Source: Clostridia bacterium (GTDB lineage Bacteria > Bacillota > Clostridia > Lachnospirales > Anaerotignaceae). From it: a stretch of 64,000 bases of DNA. The translations under genes and the position numbers were made by a program. Numbering within the stretch: the first letter of the stretch is position 1; each line of letters starts with the position of its first letter. The notes under the pieces are model-generated. The model had not been told where the DNA came from. It saw only the letters and a program-made list of their open reading frames with translations, and searched no databases. Shown in pieces: positions 17,263 to 29,600 of the stretch. Location of the stretch: assembly GCA_022651385.1 (NCBI GenBank), contig JALCQR010000008.1:1-64000 (forward strand), given 5' to 3'.

Positions 17263-18099
17263 TTAATAAAACAAGCCCAGGTACCAAGAAATTATATATT
17301 TTCCGGCAAGCATTGTAACCAATGTTGCAAAAGCTATAGATGGTCCAAAAGGCACAGGCTTTGAAAATTTGCCGCTTTTTTCATAATTTTCTGTATTTCC
17401 CATAGCTTTTTTATGTATGGAATTGCCGAAAACAAATGTAAAAAATATTCCTACTATGCAGGCTATTATTAAATTAAGCAGATTCTGCATAGGACCAAGA
17501 TACAAGCCCGTTACAAAAAACAGTTTTATATCTCCGCCTCCAAGGGTTTCCTGTCCTTTAATTTTATCAAAAATAATGCTGAGTGTAAACAGTCCGAAAG
17601 CTACAGACAATCCGCCTATTATTCCATACCCGGCATTTTTCAAAGGGTCTGGCATTAACGGCAATGTCGCAATCCAAATTATAATGCCGGATATAATAAG
17701 TTTGTCAGGTATTATAAAGCTTTCCAAATCTATTAAAGCTATAGCCATAAGAAGGCAAGTAAATATAAGCGCCCGCAAAAGTTCCTCGCTTATGTTAAAC
17801 CTTAGTACAAGCAGCATAAAAGCAACAGCGAGTATTATTTCAGACAAAAAACTTGCAGGGCTTATTTTTTCTTTGCAGTAGCGGCATTTTCCTCTAAGCA
17901 CGATGTATCCTATTATAGGTATAAGGTCTATAATCCCAAGTACATGGCCGCATTTATCACACTTGCTTCTGCCTTTAAGCACGCTTTCATTATTTATATA
18001 TCTATAGGCAAAACAGCATATAAAGCTGCCTAAAGCGCTGCCTAAAACAGCGGCTTTAATAAGAAAATAAGCCGTAAAAAACGGCGAAATGTAAAGCAT
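17263..18099 (-). CDS. pilD: Prepilin peptidase / N-methyltransferase
   Basis: This multi-span aspartyl protease has the N-terminal two-CxxC zinc site (CDKCGHVLG, CRYCKEKI) and catalytic aspartates in IALIDLESFIIPD and LGGGDIKLFF. It cuts prepilin leaders after glycine and usually methylates the new N-terminus. The ATG at 18099 follows GTGGAGG and starts immediately after the pilin gene stop. Its substrates here should include the main pilin, the second pilin and the giant and minor pilins on the other strand. Confidence 0.93.
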   Translation of the reverse strand: MLYISPFFTAYFLIKAAVLGSALGSFICCFAYRYINNESVLKGRSKCDKCGHVLGIIDLIPIIGYIVLRGKCRYCKEKISPASFLSEIILAVAFMLLVLRFNISEELLRALIFTCLLMAIALIDLESFIIPDKLIISGIIIWIATLPLMPDPLKNAGYGIIGGLSVAFGLFTLSIIFDKIKGQETLGGGDIKLFFVTGLYLGPMQNLLNLIIACIVGIFFTFVFGNSIHKKAMGNTENYEKSGKFSKPVPFGPSIAFATLVTMLAGKYIISWYLGLFY

Positions 18100-18100
18100 A

Positions 18101-18520
18101 TCAATGATCCTCCACCCAGTCGTATTTAATATTTTTGCCGTCATAAGTTATTCTTATAACCATGGTGCCCGGAGCACCGGTATACATTACCTTATCAACA
18201 ATCATAACTGAATATTTATTGTACCCCTTTGGTATATCGGCTACAATTTGGTTTGACTTGTCGTCATAATAGCCGACATATGTTAAATTATCATTTCCGA
18301 ATATACTTCCAGTCTCATTTATGTTAACTTCGGCTAAATTTTTTGCAGTTATCAAATTAAGCTTATCCGTGCCAACAGCCGCCTTTTTTTGGTATTCAGA
18401 CACGGCAAAAATTATTATTCCTATAACAATACATATAATGACCGAAACGGAAAACACTTCTATTACTGAAAATCCTGATTCCGATAAAATTTTACTGTGT
18501 TTTTTCAATGCAATCTCCAA
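18101..18520 (-). CDS. Type IV pilin-like protein (minor prepilin)
   Basis: The 139-residue protein has a short leader ending at the cleavage site SG|FSVIEVFSVSVI, with glutamate at +5 and a hydrophobic helix after it. A globular domain of about 85 residues follows. It sits between pilA and pilD and stops one base before pilD. It is probably a minor pilin. Confidence 0.8.
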   Translation of the reverse strand: MEIALKKHSKILSESGFSVIEVFSVSVIICIVIGIIIFAVSEYQKKAAVGTDKLNLITAKNLAEVNINETGSIFGNDNLTYVGYYDDKSNQIVADIPKGYNKYSVMIVDKVMYTGAPGTMVIRITYDGKNIKYDWVEDH

Positions 18521-18749
18521 TAATTATACATCATATTAATTAAAAACGAAACAAACTAAATTTACATAATCCCTTATATACATTGAGCAGAGATATAAAA
18601 TCTCTGCCCATTTTTATTAAATAAAATTTATTTTCAGGAGACCTCAACCCATTGGCCAACCTGTAAAAAAATGCACTTAAAAAGTACCTAATACATAAAT
18701 AGATTTCTTAATAAATTTAAAACTGGAATATGTTAAATTATGAAATATC
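18521..18749. other. Spacer after pilA with hairpin
   Basis: GCAGAGAT (18587-18594) pairs with ATCTCTGC (18600-18607). T residues follow only on the plus strand, so on the leftward transcript it may be an RNA-stabilising or partial-termination hairpin between pilA and the lower-expressed genes. Confidence 0.45.
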
Positions 18750-19247
18750 TTAAGGCTTTACCCATTTTTCAGAAATTACACCTTCATCAGTAGTTTTTCC
18801 GTGGAAATTTTGAGTAGTACCATCACTAATGAAAACCTCAATAATTTTGCCATCTGCATCACCAGTATATTTATCAACGTTTTCAGCTCCATAAGTTATA
18901 CTTGGGCTTGTCGATGTTCCCTTGCCATAAGCTGTAAGCTTCTTAGCAGTATCAGCATCAACAAGTTCACCTTTTGCAGCATCATAATAAAATGTTCCTG
19001 TTGTTTTAATAGTAGTAGTACCAGTATCACTATCAGTATCAGTACCACTATCAAGGTACTTTGCAACAGCTACTGCCTTTGCAGCACGCATATTTGCAAC
19101 ATCCGTTGCCTCTCTTGCCTTTTCAAGCTTTGATGTAAATACAGGAATTGATATAGCAACAAGAACTGCTATTATTGCAACAACTATAAGAAGCTCAGCC
19201 AATGTAAAACCTTTTTTGTTGTTTTTTCTGTCGAACAATTTTTTCAT
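18750..19247 (-). CDS. pilA: Major type IV pilin
   Basis: The 165-residue protein has a basic leader then KG|FTLAELLIVVAIIAVLV, the canonical prepilin cleavage site with glutamate at +5 and a long hydrophobic N-terminal helix. The head domain is rich in threonine, aspartate and glycine (TDTDSDTGTTT) and lacks a cysteine pair. A good AGGTGAG site precedes the ATG. It lies between pilC and the second pilin and is the best candidate for the major pilus subunit. Confidence 0.93.
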   Translation of the reverse strand: MKKLFDRKNNKKGFTLAELLIVVAIIAVLVAISIPVFTSKLEKAREATDVANMRAAKAVAVAKYLDSGTDTDSDTGTTTIKTTGTFYYDAAKGELVDADTAKKLTAYGKGTSTSPSITYGAENVDKYTGDADGKIIEVFISDGTTQNFHGKTTDEGVISEKWVKP

Positions 19248-19313
19248 ATTAACTCACCTCATATCTCATTTTTATGTATATAAACCGGCGGGTTGATTCC
19301 GGCAAATCACTGT

Positions 19314-20522
19314 TTACATTGCCGAATACATCGAAAACATCGGCAGGTAAAGCGATATTACTATAAATCCGGCAATAAGGGCTGTTGCTATAAGCAAAGC
19401 CGGCTCAAGCATACTAATTGCCCTTGTAGCCGAAGTTTCAACTTCATTATCAAAATAAAGCGCTGTTTTTGAAAGTGTTTCCTCAAGAGCGCCTGTTTCC
19501 TCGCCTACGGAAGTCATTTCACTTAAAAGGTCCGGGAAACATCCTTCCTGTGTCATACAGGCGCCAAGGCGTTTTCCCATTTCTATACCGCCTACCATTT
19601 TGTTTGTGCAAAGCCCCAAGTAATAGTTATCCAAAACCCTTGACGTAACATCAATTGCACGGCTTACGCTTATTCCGGCTGAAAGCAGTGTCGACATAGT
19701 GTTGGCAAACTGGCTTGCACCGTTCATAAGCACTATTTTTCCTATTATAGGCATTTTTAAAGAAAGTTTTGAAAGCTTTTCTCGGCCCTTTTCAGTACGT
19801 TCATATGATTTATAAGCAATAATTGCGGCCGCAATCACAAAAACCATAAGAAGCCACCATTTTTGGAAAAACTTTGACGACGCTATAAGCATTTTGGTAC
19901 TGATAGGAATTTTGGTATCAAGCTGGTCAAAAATAGAAAGAAGTGTCGGAATAACTTTTACCATCATTATCATCATTACTACTGCCGCAACAATAAGTAC
20001 AAAAATAGGATATGTAAGAGCATTTCCAACCTTGGCCTTTATTTTATAGCTCTTCTCAAAGTATACGGCCAGCTTGTCAAACGATTTGTCAAGCGCTCCC
20101 GATTCTTCTCCCGCACGTATTGTCTCAATCATTGTGGCAGGAAGTTTTGGTCCTTTGCTTTCAAAACTTGAAGCAAGAGAATGTCCCGCAGACACATCCT
20201 GTGATACTTGTTCAAGTATTTTTTTTAGTTTTTTATCCTTTGTTTGGTCAGTTATCATTTTAACCGTTCTTGTAATGCTAAGCCCTGAACGAATTAACAC
20301 AGAAAACTGAGAACACATTATGCTTAAAGATTTCTGTTTAACTTTTCCGGAGCCAATTTCCATTGTCAGTATCCCGCTTTTTTCCTTTACCTGTGAGATA
20401 TTGGTTACATAAGCGCAGTTTTCCTTAACCTTTACAACAGCGTCATATTCGTCATAGGCCTCAATTACACCTGAAACTTTGGCTCCGTCTTTTGACACCG
20501 CCTTATACTGATAGGTACTCAT
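19314..20522 (-). CDS. pilC: PilC/GspF inner-membrane platform protein
   Basis: The 402-residue protein begins MSTYQYKAVSKDGAKVSG and has the two T2SSF domains, each with CSQFSVLIRSGLSITR- or QFANTMSTLLSAGISV-like helices, and three membrane spans (near 170, 225 and 375). The motifs IRAGEESGALD and SVGEETGALEE are the repeated family signature. PilC is the membrane platform rotated by the PilB/PilT motors. Confidence 0.95.
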   Translation of the reverse strand: MSTYQYKAVSKDGAKVSGVIEAYDEYDAVVKVKENCAYVTNISQVKEKSGILTMEIGSGKVKQKSLSIMCSQFSVLIRSGLSITRTVKMITDQTKDKKLKKILEQVSQDVSAGHSLASSFESKGPKLPATMIETIRAGEESGALDKSFDKLAVYFEKSYKIKAKVGNALTYPIFVLIVAAVVMMIMMVKVIPTLLSIFDQLDTKIPISTKMLIASSKFFQKWWLLMVFVIAAAIIAYKSYERTEKGREKLSKLSLKMPIIGKIVLMNGASQFANTMSTLLSAGISVSRAIDVTSRVLDNYYLGLCTNKMVGGIEMGKRLGACMTQEGCFPDLLSEMTSVGEETGALEETLSKTALYFDNEVETSATRAISMLEPALLIATALIAGFIVISLYLPMFSMYSAM

Positions 20523-20544
20523 TTATATCACCTCATCAGACGAG

Positions 20545-21600
20545 CTACATACCTGTATTTCGTTTTACATATTCTTTGTCTCTTGCAGCAAGCTGTGCCG
20601 TATCTTTTGATATTTTGCGTTCTCTGTAAAGCTTTATAATGCTGTTATCCAGAGTTATGCTTCCCACAGAGGCCGATGTAGCCAATACGTTGGCAATCTG
20701 AGGTGTTTTTCCCTCTCTTATAAGATTTCGTACTGCCGCGGTTACAATCATTATCTCGCAAGCCGCTATACGTCCGCCGCCTGTTTTTTTAGGCAGAAGT
20801 TTCTGTGAAAGCACAGCCTGCAGTGTAGTTGATACCTGCATTCTTATCTGCCTTTGCTCTCCTTCCGGAAAAACCTCCACCATACGGTCAATAGCTTCCG
20901 CTGCCGTACCTGTATGCAGTGTGGTAAAGACAAGGTGTCCTGTCTCTGCCGCCGTGAGTGCTGTTCTTATTGTGTCAAGGTCTCTCATTTCTCCTATAAG
21001 AATTACATCCGGGTCCTCTCTCAATATAGCTCTTAGTCCGTCGGAATATGTTTTAGTGTCCCGTCCTATTTCTCTTTGGTTTATAACACATAAATCCGGC
21101 TTATAAACATATTCTATAGGGTCCTCAAGTGTGATAATATGTGCGTGTTTTGTATGGTTTATTGTGTCAAGCAAGGCCGCAAGTGTAGTTGATTTTCCTG
21201 AACCGGTAACTCCCGTTACAAGCACTATTCCGCTTTGTAATGCCGGAAGTGTGCCTACAGCTTTAGGCAAAGCAAGTTCATCAAGACTCGGTATATGACT
21301 ATGAAGAATACGTATTGCAGCTGAAACACTGCCCTGCTGGCGGAATACGTTTATACGGCACCTAACATTTCCATAAGTTTTTGCTCCGTCCCATTCTCCA
21401 ATATTTTCTATATCACTGTAATCTTTTCCAACAATTTCCTTTGCATAATTTTCACAGTCCGCAGACGTGAGTCTTTCTTCACACATATCCGTTATTTCCC
21501 CGTCGATACGGCATCTCGGAGGCAAACCGTATACCAAATGAATATCGGAAGCGCCGTTTTTTTCGGCTGCCCGTATAATATCCTGCAAAGCAAAAGGCAT
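20545..21600 (-). CDS. pilT: PilT retraction ATPase
   Basis: The 351-residue hexameric ATPase shows Walker A GVTGSGKSTT, the Asp box LEDPIEYV, Walker B VILIGEMRDLDT and the His box TAAETGHLVFTTLHT. The family's AIRNL motif is degenerate here (AVRNLIREGK). PilT depolymerises the pilus and drives twitching. It lies between pilB and pilC, with 19-22-base gaps, in one operon. Confidence 0.95.
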   Translation of the reverse strand: MPFALQDIIRAAEKNGASDIHLVYGLPPRCRIDGEITDMCEERLTSADCENYAKEIVGKDYSDIENIGEWDGAKTYGNVRCRINVFRQQGSVSAAIRILHSHIPSLDELALPKAVGTLPALQSGIVLVTGVTGSGKSTTLAALLDTINHTKHAHIITLEDPIEYVYKPDLCVINQREIGRDTKTYSDGLRAILREDPDVILIGEMRDLDTIRTALTAAETGHLVFTTLHTGTAAEAIDRMVEVFPEGEQRQIRMQVSTTLQAVLSQKLLPKKTGGGRIAACEIMIVTAAVRNLIREGKTPQIANVLATSASVGSITLDNSIIKLYRERKISKDTAQLAARDKEYVKRNTGM

Positions 21601-21619
21601 ATGTCATTCCTCCAAAAAT

Positions 21620-23311
21620 TCAATCATCTGTATTCATACATTTTTTAGCTTCTTCAACAGTTGTTGTGCCTTCAAGCACCAACCTGCGGCAGTTTTCAGA
21701 AAGAGACACAAAATCTTCACTGTCCGCAACTACATCCAAAACAGATTCTCTGTCAAGATGATTTAAAACGGCCTGACGTATTTTTCTGTTGAATGTTATT
21801 ATTTCAAACACTCCTATACGTCCTTTGTATCCTGTATTAAAGCACTGCGGACATCCCTTTGCTCTGTAAAACTTAATGCCGTCTTTTTTCTCAATTCCCA
21901 TAAACCCCAGTTCATCATCATCAGGAGTATATTCTTCACGGCAGTAAGGACATACCTTCCTTACAAGTCTTTGGGAAATTATGCCTCTTAACGCCGCCGA
22001 TACAAGGTATGGCTCCACACCCATATTTTCAAGTCTGTCTATTGTCGAAGCAGCGTCGTTTGTATGTATAGTTGAAAGTACAAGATGCCCCGTAAGCGCC
22101 GCTCTCATTGCTATCTGTGCCGTTTCACCGTCACGGATTTCACCAACAGCTATTATATCCGGGTCCTGACGAAGTATTGACCGTAATCCTCCGGCAAATG
22201 TCATTCCGGCTTTTTCATTTATCTGTACCTGATTTATGCCGTCAATATTATACTCAACAGGATCTTCAAGCGTTACAAGGTTTACCGTTTCTTTGTTAAG
22301 TTCGTCTATAATAGTATACATTGTCGAGGATTTTCCTGAGCCTGTAGGCCCCACCATAAGCACAACACCTGAAGGAAAAGATATAAGTTTTACATATTTT
22401 TTAAGGTCATGCCCTGAAAGTCCGATTTTTTCCTTAGTAAGTATCTGAGAAGACTTATCCAAGAGACGAATTACGACTTTTTCGCCGTATATTGTAGGAA
22501 GTGTGGACATACGAAGGTCAATGTCCCTATTTTTTATTAATACGTTGCTTCTGCCGTCAAGAGGCACTCTGTGTTCGGATATATCCATGCCGCCCATAAC
22601 CTTAAGGCGTGTTATCACAGCGTCCTGCAAATTATGAGGTATTTCCATAATATGGTGCAAAAGTCCGTCTATTCTCATTCTTACATTAAGGCTGTCTTTA
22701 TGCGGCTCAATATGTATGTCCGACGCATTTACAGTAATTGCTCTTTCTATTATTGAGTTTACAAGACATATTGTAGGAGCTGATTTTGCGCCGTTTTCGT
22801 CAAGTGAATTTACAGTTAATCCGGAAGATTCATCCAAAACGTTTATTTCACGTTTCATTTCCTCAATGGCCCGGACAGCACCCTCATTGCCGTAAAGATC
22901 CATTATTGCACGATCTATGGCGTCACTGTAGCCAATCATAGGCACTACATGTTTTCTTGTAGCCGTTTTGACCTCTTCCAAAGCCATAAAGTTCATAGGA
23001 TCAGCCATCGCTAAGAAAAGTGTGCCTTTTTCTAATTTTACGGGAACGACACTGTATTTTTTTGCTATATTTTTAGGTACCACCTGTGAAAGTTCAGGCG
23101 GTATTTGTTTATTTGACAAATCTATAAATTCAATTCCCAGCTGCATTTGAAGTGCTTTTATTAACTGATTTTGAGTTATATATCCGGATGTTATAAGCTG
23201 GTCGCCAAGACGTTTTTTTGTTATTTTCTGCTGTTCCAAAGCTTCCTGAAGCTGTTTTTCAGTTATAAGACCAACCGACATAAGAAGGTCGCCAAGACGT
23301 TTATATCGCAT
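21620..23311 (-). CDS. pilB: PilB extension ATPase
   Basis: The 563-residue protein has N-terminal MshEN-type domains (GDLLMSVGLITEKQLQEAL and a repeat QLITSGYITQNQLIKAL). The ATPase core has Walker A GPTGSGKSSTMYT, LEDPVEYN, Walker B IIAVGEIRD and TGHLVLSTIHTNDA. A zinc tetracysteine (CPYC, CPQC) lies near 450-490. MshEN domains can bind cyclic-di-GMP in some homologues. It is the first gene of the leftward pil operon. Confidence 0.95.
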   Translation of the reverse strand: MRYKRLGDLLMSVGLITEKQLQEALEQQKITKKRLGDQLITSGYITQNQLIKALQMQLGIEFIDLSNKQIPPELSQVVPKNIAKKYSVVPVKLEKGTLFLAMADPMNFMALEEVKTATRKHVVPMIGYSDAIDRAIMDLYGNEGAVRAIEEMKREINVLDESSGLTVNSLDENGAKSAPTICLVNSIIERAITVNASDIHIEPHKDSLNVRMRIDGLLHHIMEIPHNLQDAVITRLKVMGGMDISEHRVPLDGRSNVLIKNRDIDLRMSTLPTIYGEKVVIRLLDKSSQILTKEKIGLSGHDLKKYVKLISFPSGVVLMVGPTGSGKSSTMYTIIDELNKETVNLVTLEDPVEYNIDGINQVQINEKAGMTFAGGLRSILRQDPDIIAVGEIRDGETAQIAMRAALTGHLVLSTIHTNDAASTIDRLENMGVEPYLVSAALRGIISQRLVRKVCPYCREEYTPDDDELGFMGIEKKDGIKFYRAKGCPQCFNTGYKGRIGVFEIITFNRKIRQAVLNHLDRESVLDVVADSEDFVSLSENCRRLVLEGTTTVEEAKKCMNTDD

Positions 23312-23608
23312 ATAAACCTCCCATACAAAAATTGCAAAATATACTATATTTTATACAATTTTAATATTAACACTTTTCTCATGCCGTTTCAACGTTTCGC
23401 AAAAAGACATATTGTAAAATAATAATTGAAACTGAAGTGAAATTTTGAACAAATAACACAACTGCAGGTTATAAATGCTCCGTTTTATTTCTTTTTTCTC
23501 TGTTTTGCGTTCCTTTTTATTTCTTTCAGTTTACTTTGATTTTTACATCTGATAAAATACAATTATTATATTTGAAATCATTTTACAAATATTTCGAGGT
23601 GAAAAATT
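23312..23608. other. Divergent control region of the two pilus transcripts
   Basis: This AT-rich region separates pilB from the giant prepilin gene. TTTACT (23530) and TAAAAT (23553) with a 17-base spacer form a likely rightward promoter, 51 bases before the giant gene. No clear riboswitch is recognised. Confidence 0.5.
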
Positions 23609-26600
23609 ATGCTTGCCTCTGTTAAAAAACATATTGCAAATAAATCCGGATTCACTCTTGGTGAAATTTTGATAGTGGTTGCTATATTGTCGATAATTGC
23701 GGCCATAGCTATTCCGTCAGCAATATATATTAGAAATAAAATGCATCAAACAACACTCGACAATACGGCAAGAGAAATTTTTATTACAGCTCAAAATAAG
23801 CTATCTGGCTTAAAAAGCTGCGGGCTTGATATGCCGGAGGGCAAAACCATGGGAAAAGACGAACCCACTGATTTTTCTGAAACCGGCCTTGAATGGACAA
23901 ACACCGGAAATTCGTCTGACGCTTATGTTTACTGTGCCTCATATGACGAAAATTTTCATTGGCTTGACGATACATCTTACGCTCCTAAAGACACCGACGG
24001 AGAATATATAATAGAATTAAATCGTTTGACAGGAGACGTATACAGTGTTTTTTACTGGGATTTTAATTCCGGTCCTTATGGCAAAGGCTCTTTTGAATAT
24101 CCGAAAGACTATAATGTTTATACCGATAAGAACGGAAATGAGTATTCTCTCAGAGAAAATAAGTCAAACCGTATGAAAATATTTGTAGGCTACTATGGCT
24201 CAAACGGAAGTTTCAGCTCGGATATAAAAACATTTGACTATTCTCTTTTGATTAAAAATGAGGACAGGCTTTCTGTTTCAATAACTCCCGACGAGCTTTC
24301 TGTCGGCATGAATACCGAATACAATATTGAAATATCCTCTGCCACAGATACGTCAAATCAAAATAAATATACATACCAAATTGAATATAAAAACGGTGCC
24401 GCCTATGCCGGCGGCGGCAATAATTTAACAGACATGTCTACGGCTTATCCCAATGTTACAGCTGATATAACGGATTTTTCCTTTGACATAGTGCTTGACA
24501 GCCTTGAGGGCAATAAGCATTTTGCAAATTTATATCCAAAAATAAAAGCCGGCGACGACATAAAAGTTACCGTAAACGCAATGTATATAGGCTCAAAGGG
24601 AATGTATGCCCAAAAAGAACCGAAACATGGCGAGGCAAACAGCCTTTTTGATGGATTGCGCCAAAATTCCGACGGAAGTCCAAATACCAAGGGAAACACA
24701 GTTCAAATAGCAAACGGACGGCATCTTCAAAATATGGCTTATGAAATATCAAACCTCGGCCGTACATCTGACGGAAATATTACACCTTATACTATAAAAT
24801 CTGCGGTTTTAAACAATGACATCGACTGGTCGGATTATAACGGCATAAACACAAAATGGACAAGTACCGAACCTTTAAACAGTTTTTATCCGATAAGCAA
24901 TATATATGCCGATACATCAAACCCTATTACATATGGAATGAACACCGGCATAACTTCTTTTGACGGCAAATTACATGAGATTAAGAATCTGAATGTTGCC
25001 GAAACAAAAACGCTTACGGATGCCATTACAAAAAGCGATAACCTATACAACAATAAAAACGAAATTGAAAACCGCGCAGCCTCAGGGCTTTTTGCTTTTA
25101 TGTATAATGTAGGCACAATAAAGGATTTCACATTGTCAAACGCATATGTGAAAAACGATTTTTCAGACACTTCTTATAAAACCGGCGTTGCTGCTCTTTG
25201 CGGCTTTGTGTCAACGACATTAAACTCTAAAAACAAAAACGGTACAATAGATAAAAGTACTGCCGGTACAATAGAAAACGTTAAATTTATAGACTGTACC
25301 GTTACATCAGAAATAGCAAACACAGGTATGGCGGCAGGATGTATATCTTTGCTCGGTAACAAAGGCTCGGATAATTCAGATATAACAGACGGCTTATACA
25401 TTAAAAAATGCGGCTCATATCTCGATGATGATAATTCCGATAAATACTATAAAAAAGATATAAGCTCAAATCCTGATTATGCCGTAAAATCAACTAACGG
25501 TAATGCCGGCGGAATTGTTGGTTTTCTTGAGTACGGAGTTGCACAAATAACTGACTCGTTTTCGGCCGTAAATGTGTACGCATATTCAAATGCAGGCGGT
25601 ATTATAGGTTTATCCGATGACAAACTGCAAATAAACAACTGTTATTCATCATGTGATGTAAAAGCTCTATCTTTATCAGACGGAAACACCGGAGGCATAG
25701 CCGGAAAAATAGGCGGCGGATGGATAAAACTTGATAACTGCCTTACAACATGCGATGTAAACGGCGAACATTATTCCGGCGGTGCTTTCGGCTGGATTGA
25801 CATTTCCGAAAACATGTACACATCTTCAGTAAGCGTAAGCAATTGCCTAAGCTATGGTACCGTAACTTGGAAAAACAACGAGGTATGCCAAAACAGCTCA
25901 AACCTGACTTTATCCGGAGCCTGCTCGGGCGGTTTTGTTGGACGCATAGAAAGCTCAGCATTAAATAAAAGTTCGTTTGATATGAAAACCAACTGCCGAT
26001 ATCTTTCAATGAACGGTTATAATGACAGCAACCCAGTTTCATCAAAAATAAGCGGCTACGGCTATGATTATTCAGATTACAGCAATAAAATAAATATACT
26101 TCCTTCTCTATATGAAAATGATTCGTCAGGTAATGCTTATATGCCTCCTGCTTCTCTTTCGGCTTTACAGCAAAAAAGAAAAACTCATCCTTATATCAGC
26201 GAGCTTAAAAATACAGCTTTTCCGTTTGAGCTTATAAAAGCGTCTGATAATTCTGTGTTGGATTACTACGGCAACTGGCCGCAAAAAAGATATATAGAAA
26301 CAGCTTTATGCTACTATGAAAAATATACAAACGGGTCTGATACAAAATACGGATTTTACGCTACAGCAACAATGGGAGCAGGCCAGCCGGAATGGACTCT
26401 CGATACACTTATGAGCCAAAAAGATTTGTCCTCTTCAGGTTTTTATCTTACCGAAGACGGGTATGCACTTATTTCTTCATATGACATAGGTCAATTTAAC
26501 TATGTTTTTGACAGCGCAAACGGTACGATATGTGTTACAGACGGTGATGCCACTAAAAATGAAGCCGGAAAAATAATATCCGGCACAAAACTTGAGTTTG

Positions 26601-29600
26601 CAAACACGAACTCTGAAACACTTACAATGTATGCAAATGTTTATAAACTTCCTTTCTTTTTTCAGGAAACAGACAAAGACAAGTCAACGGAATTTTATGA
26701 CAAGTTTGATATAAGCTACACATCAGACAAAAAATACGACGAAAGCGGAAATCTAAAAGATATTTCAGCATATGCAAGCGAAAATAATCCGAATTGGCCA
26801 CACGGCAAACGGCAGGTATCGGATAATTATACGTTTTACTACTGCTGTCATTTTTCAAAGACGGCAATAAATCCGTATATAGGCAGAACTTCCGCCGTTA
26901 TGCCCGAAACTATATCAAAAGTATATGTACGTTCTCCAAGACAGCTTAACGCTTTGGGACGCTACTGCTGCTATTGGAACAGCATAAACGGAAACTTCTG
27001 TACATTTATTCAGGAACTTGACTTGAATTTCAGTACATATACAAAAGCCTACTGCGGTGTAAATTATAATATGTCGCCGAAAGGCAACTATCAAAATATG
27101 CCTATTGGCGGAAACAAAAACGATATGCCTTACAGTTTTCAAAATAATTACAACGGCCAAAACAAAAAAATAATTAATTTTAAAATAGATACCGAAAGTC
27201 TGCACTATGTAGGCCTTTTCGGTGAAATATCCGGAACAATTAAAAACATAAACATGTGCGTCGATGACAAAATTGCAAAAGAATTTAACGATTATTCCGA
27301 GTACGGAAGCGGATATATAAAAGCTACATTTACTTATGGAAAATTAAAAGCACTTCCTGGAAACACGGACCACAATCAAAACAATAACTACATCCTTGGT
27401 GCTCTGGTGGGAAACGTGTCCGACAACAGCTTAATACAGAACTGCTCCGTAAGCGGATATACAATTTTAGGACAGATGAGCAGCGAAAAAATATGTGTAA
27501 ACTCGTCCGGCGAAACTGTTGAAATAAATAAATTTCCAAATTCTTCTGATTTTTATGTAGGCGGACTTGTAGGACTGAACGGTGATTATGTTTTAAACTG
27601 TACATCAGAAAACAAACTTGTAAAGTTTATATATGCTCATCCTTACACCGACAATAATTTTTACGGACAGGAAAAGAACGTAGGCGGACTTGCAGGCTCA
27701 AACCAAGGCGTGATTGACGGCTGTTATGCCGGAGGAACTCTTCAAATAGACAGCGACAATTCGGCTTCTTACGGAATAGAAACAGCTAAGAATGACTTTT
27801 ATATAGGCGGTGTTGCCGGTACAAACTGCTGTACTGGAAACGAATACGGTGAAACATACTCAAACTCTGTCGGAACATATAAAGGCACCCTGATTGCAGA
27901 CAGTTATTCATTTTGCAGCATACAAAAAAGCGGCTCTGCAAACAGTTTTGTGCCTTCCGGAAATATATACGGAATTGCATATACAACAGACAAAAATACA
28001 TCTCTTGATGATTACAAAAACAGTTGCAATAATGTTTCGGAAAACATAGCAAACTGCTATTTCTTAAATGAGTCTGTAAATTTAGGAAAAGATAACCCAG
28101 CCGATTTTGATTTTAATATGGAAAACTCATTAAAAGCCGGCATATATTATGACAAAATGTCAGATATCCCAGATTATTCGGAAGTTTTAAATTCAGGTAT
28201 TAAAAACGCAGTTTACAATATAAGTAACTCAGATATATCACCAAATTTATTTAGCACCATACCTCTGCCCCCTTCAGAGTCTTATCCATATTCAGACAAT
28301 TTAAGCGGCCGTGCCTATCCGTTTCCGGCAGCAGTTGAAAACGACGGGAATTATGTGCATTACGGAAACTGGCCGCTGCACAAAAATAATAATATAGGTC
28401 TTTGCTATTATGAAAAATACGGCGACGGTTCAACAGGACTTTATATTTACGGCATTGATACCGAAAAATATTCAGGAGGAGACCCGAACAGCGCAGAAAC
28501 AGCCGGTACATGGTTTGTAAATACTCTTAAATATGAAAACGGCCCTATTGTTACGGAAAACGGATACCTGTTGGCAGCTCAGGGAAATGCTGATGTATCC
28601 GGACTTGAAAAGGCTTCGGCTCCGACAGTAAACGGATACAGTTTTTATAAAATATCGGCTTCGCAGAATACCGACGGCATAGTAAAAACAACTTTGCCAA
28701 ATACGTCAGTGTCCGCATTTTACAATCCGAATTTTGCCTCGTCTATTCGTTTAGGAACACTTAATAATTATTACGCCAACCAATTTGATTCATATCAAAT
28801 AAGGACCATATCCGAGTTTGAAAATATAAACTCTTACAGATACAATAAAATAAACTTTGAACAGACAATAAATATCACCACATCAAAAACATATGACACA
28901 CCATATATAATACCGGACTTCAACGGAACATATGACGGGAAAGGCAGACGTGACGACGGAATACGAGAAAATATAAGCATTCCCGACGAAAGCTATAAAA
29001 TCACTTTTACATCGCCTCTCACATTTGACGTATATAAAATATCCAAAACAATATGTTCCGGAATATTCGGCATAAACCACGGCACTTTGAAAAACATGGA
29101 TGTCTCAGGCTCAATGGTTTGTTCATATGAAAACAGTCCGTACGATTTGCTGATAGGCGGAATTACAGGCTTAAATGAAAGTGATTCATACGGAAACAGC
29201 GGAAATGTAATCTGCTGCAAGGTGGATATGAATATTTCTTTGGAAAACAAAAGCAACCATTCCGGTCTCGGCATGACATGCATTGGCGGGCTTATAGGCA
29301 AAAACACAAGTGACGGCAGTTGTTTTGGAAACGCCTCTTTTGGCAAAGTAGCATATAACAGCAATATAAAAATGAACAATGGTCAGGGAAATTCATTGTA
29401 CATAGGCGGATTTGTAGGCTACAATGGAAATTATATGTCTGCTAATTATTCTACAGGCTCAGTATGCGAAAACGCATATATTAAAGAAGGCAAACTTTGT
29501 GCTGCCGGAGGGTTTGCAGGCGCAAATTACGGTAAAATAAGCGCGTGCTATTCAATAGGGAATGTTTTTTCAGCAATATATAACTGCGGTCAGTTTGCCG

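Noticed and set aside
18585-18609. Terminator of pilA
   Set aside because: T residues follow only on the plus strand, where no gene needs ending. It is kept as a hairpin only.
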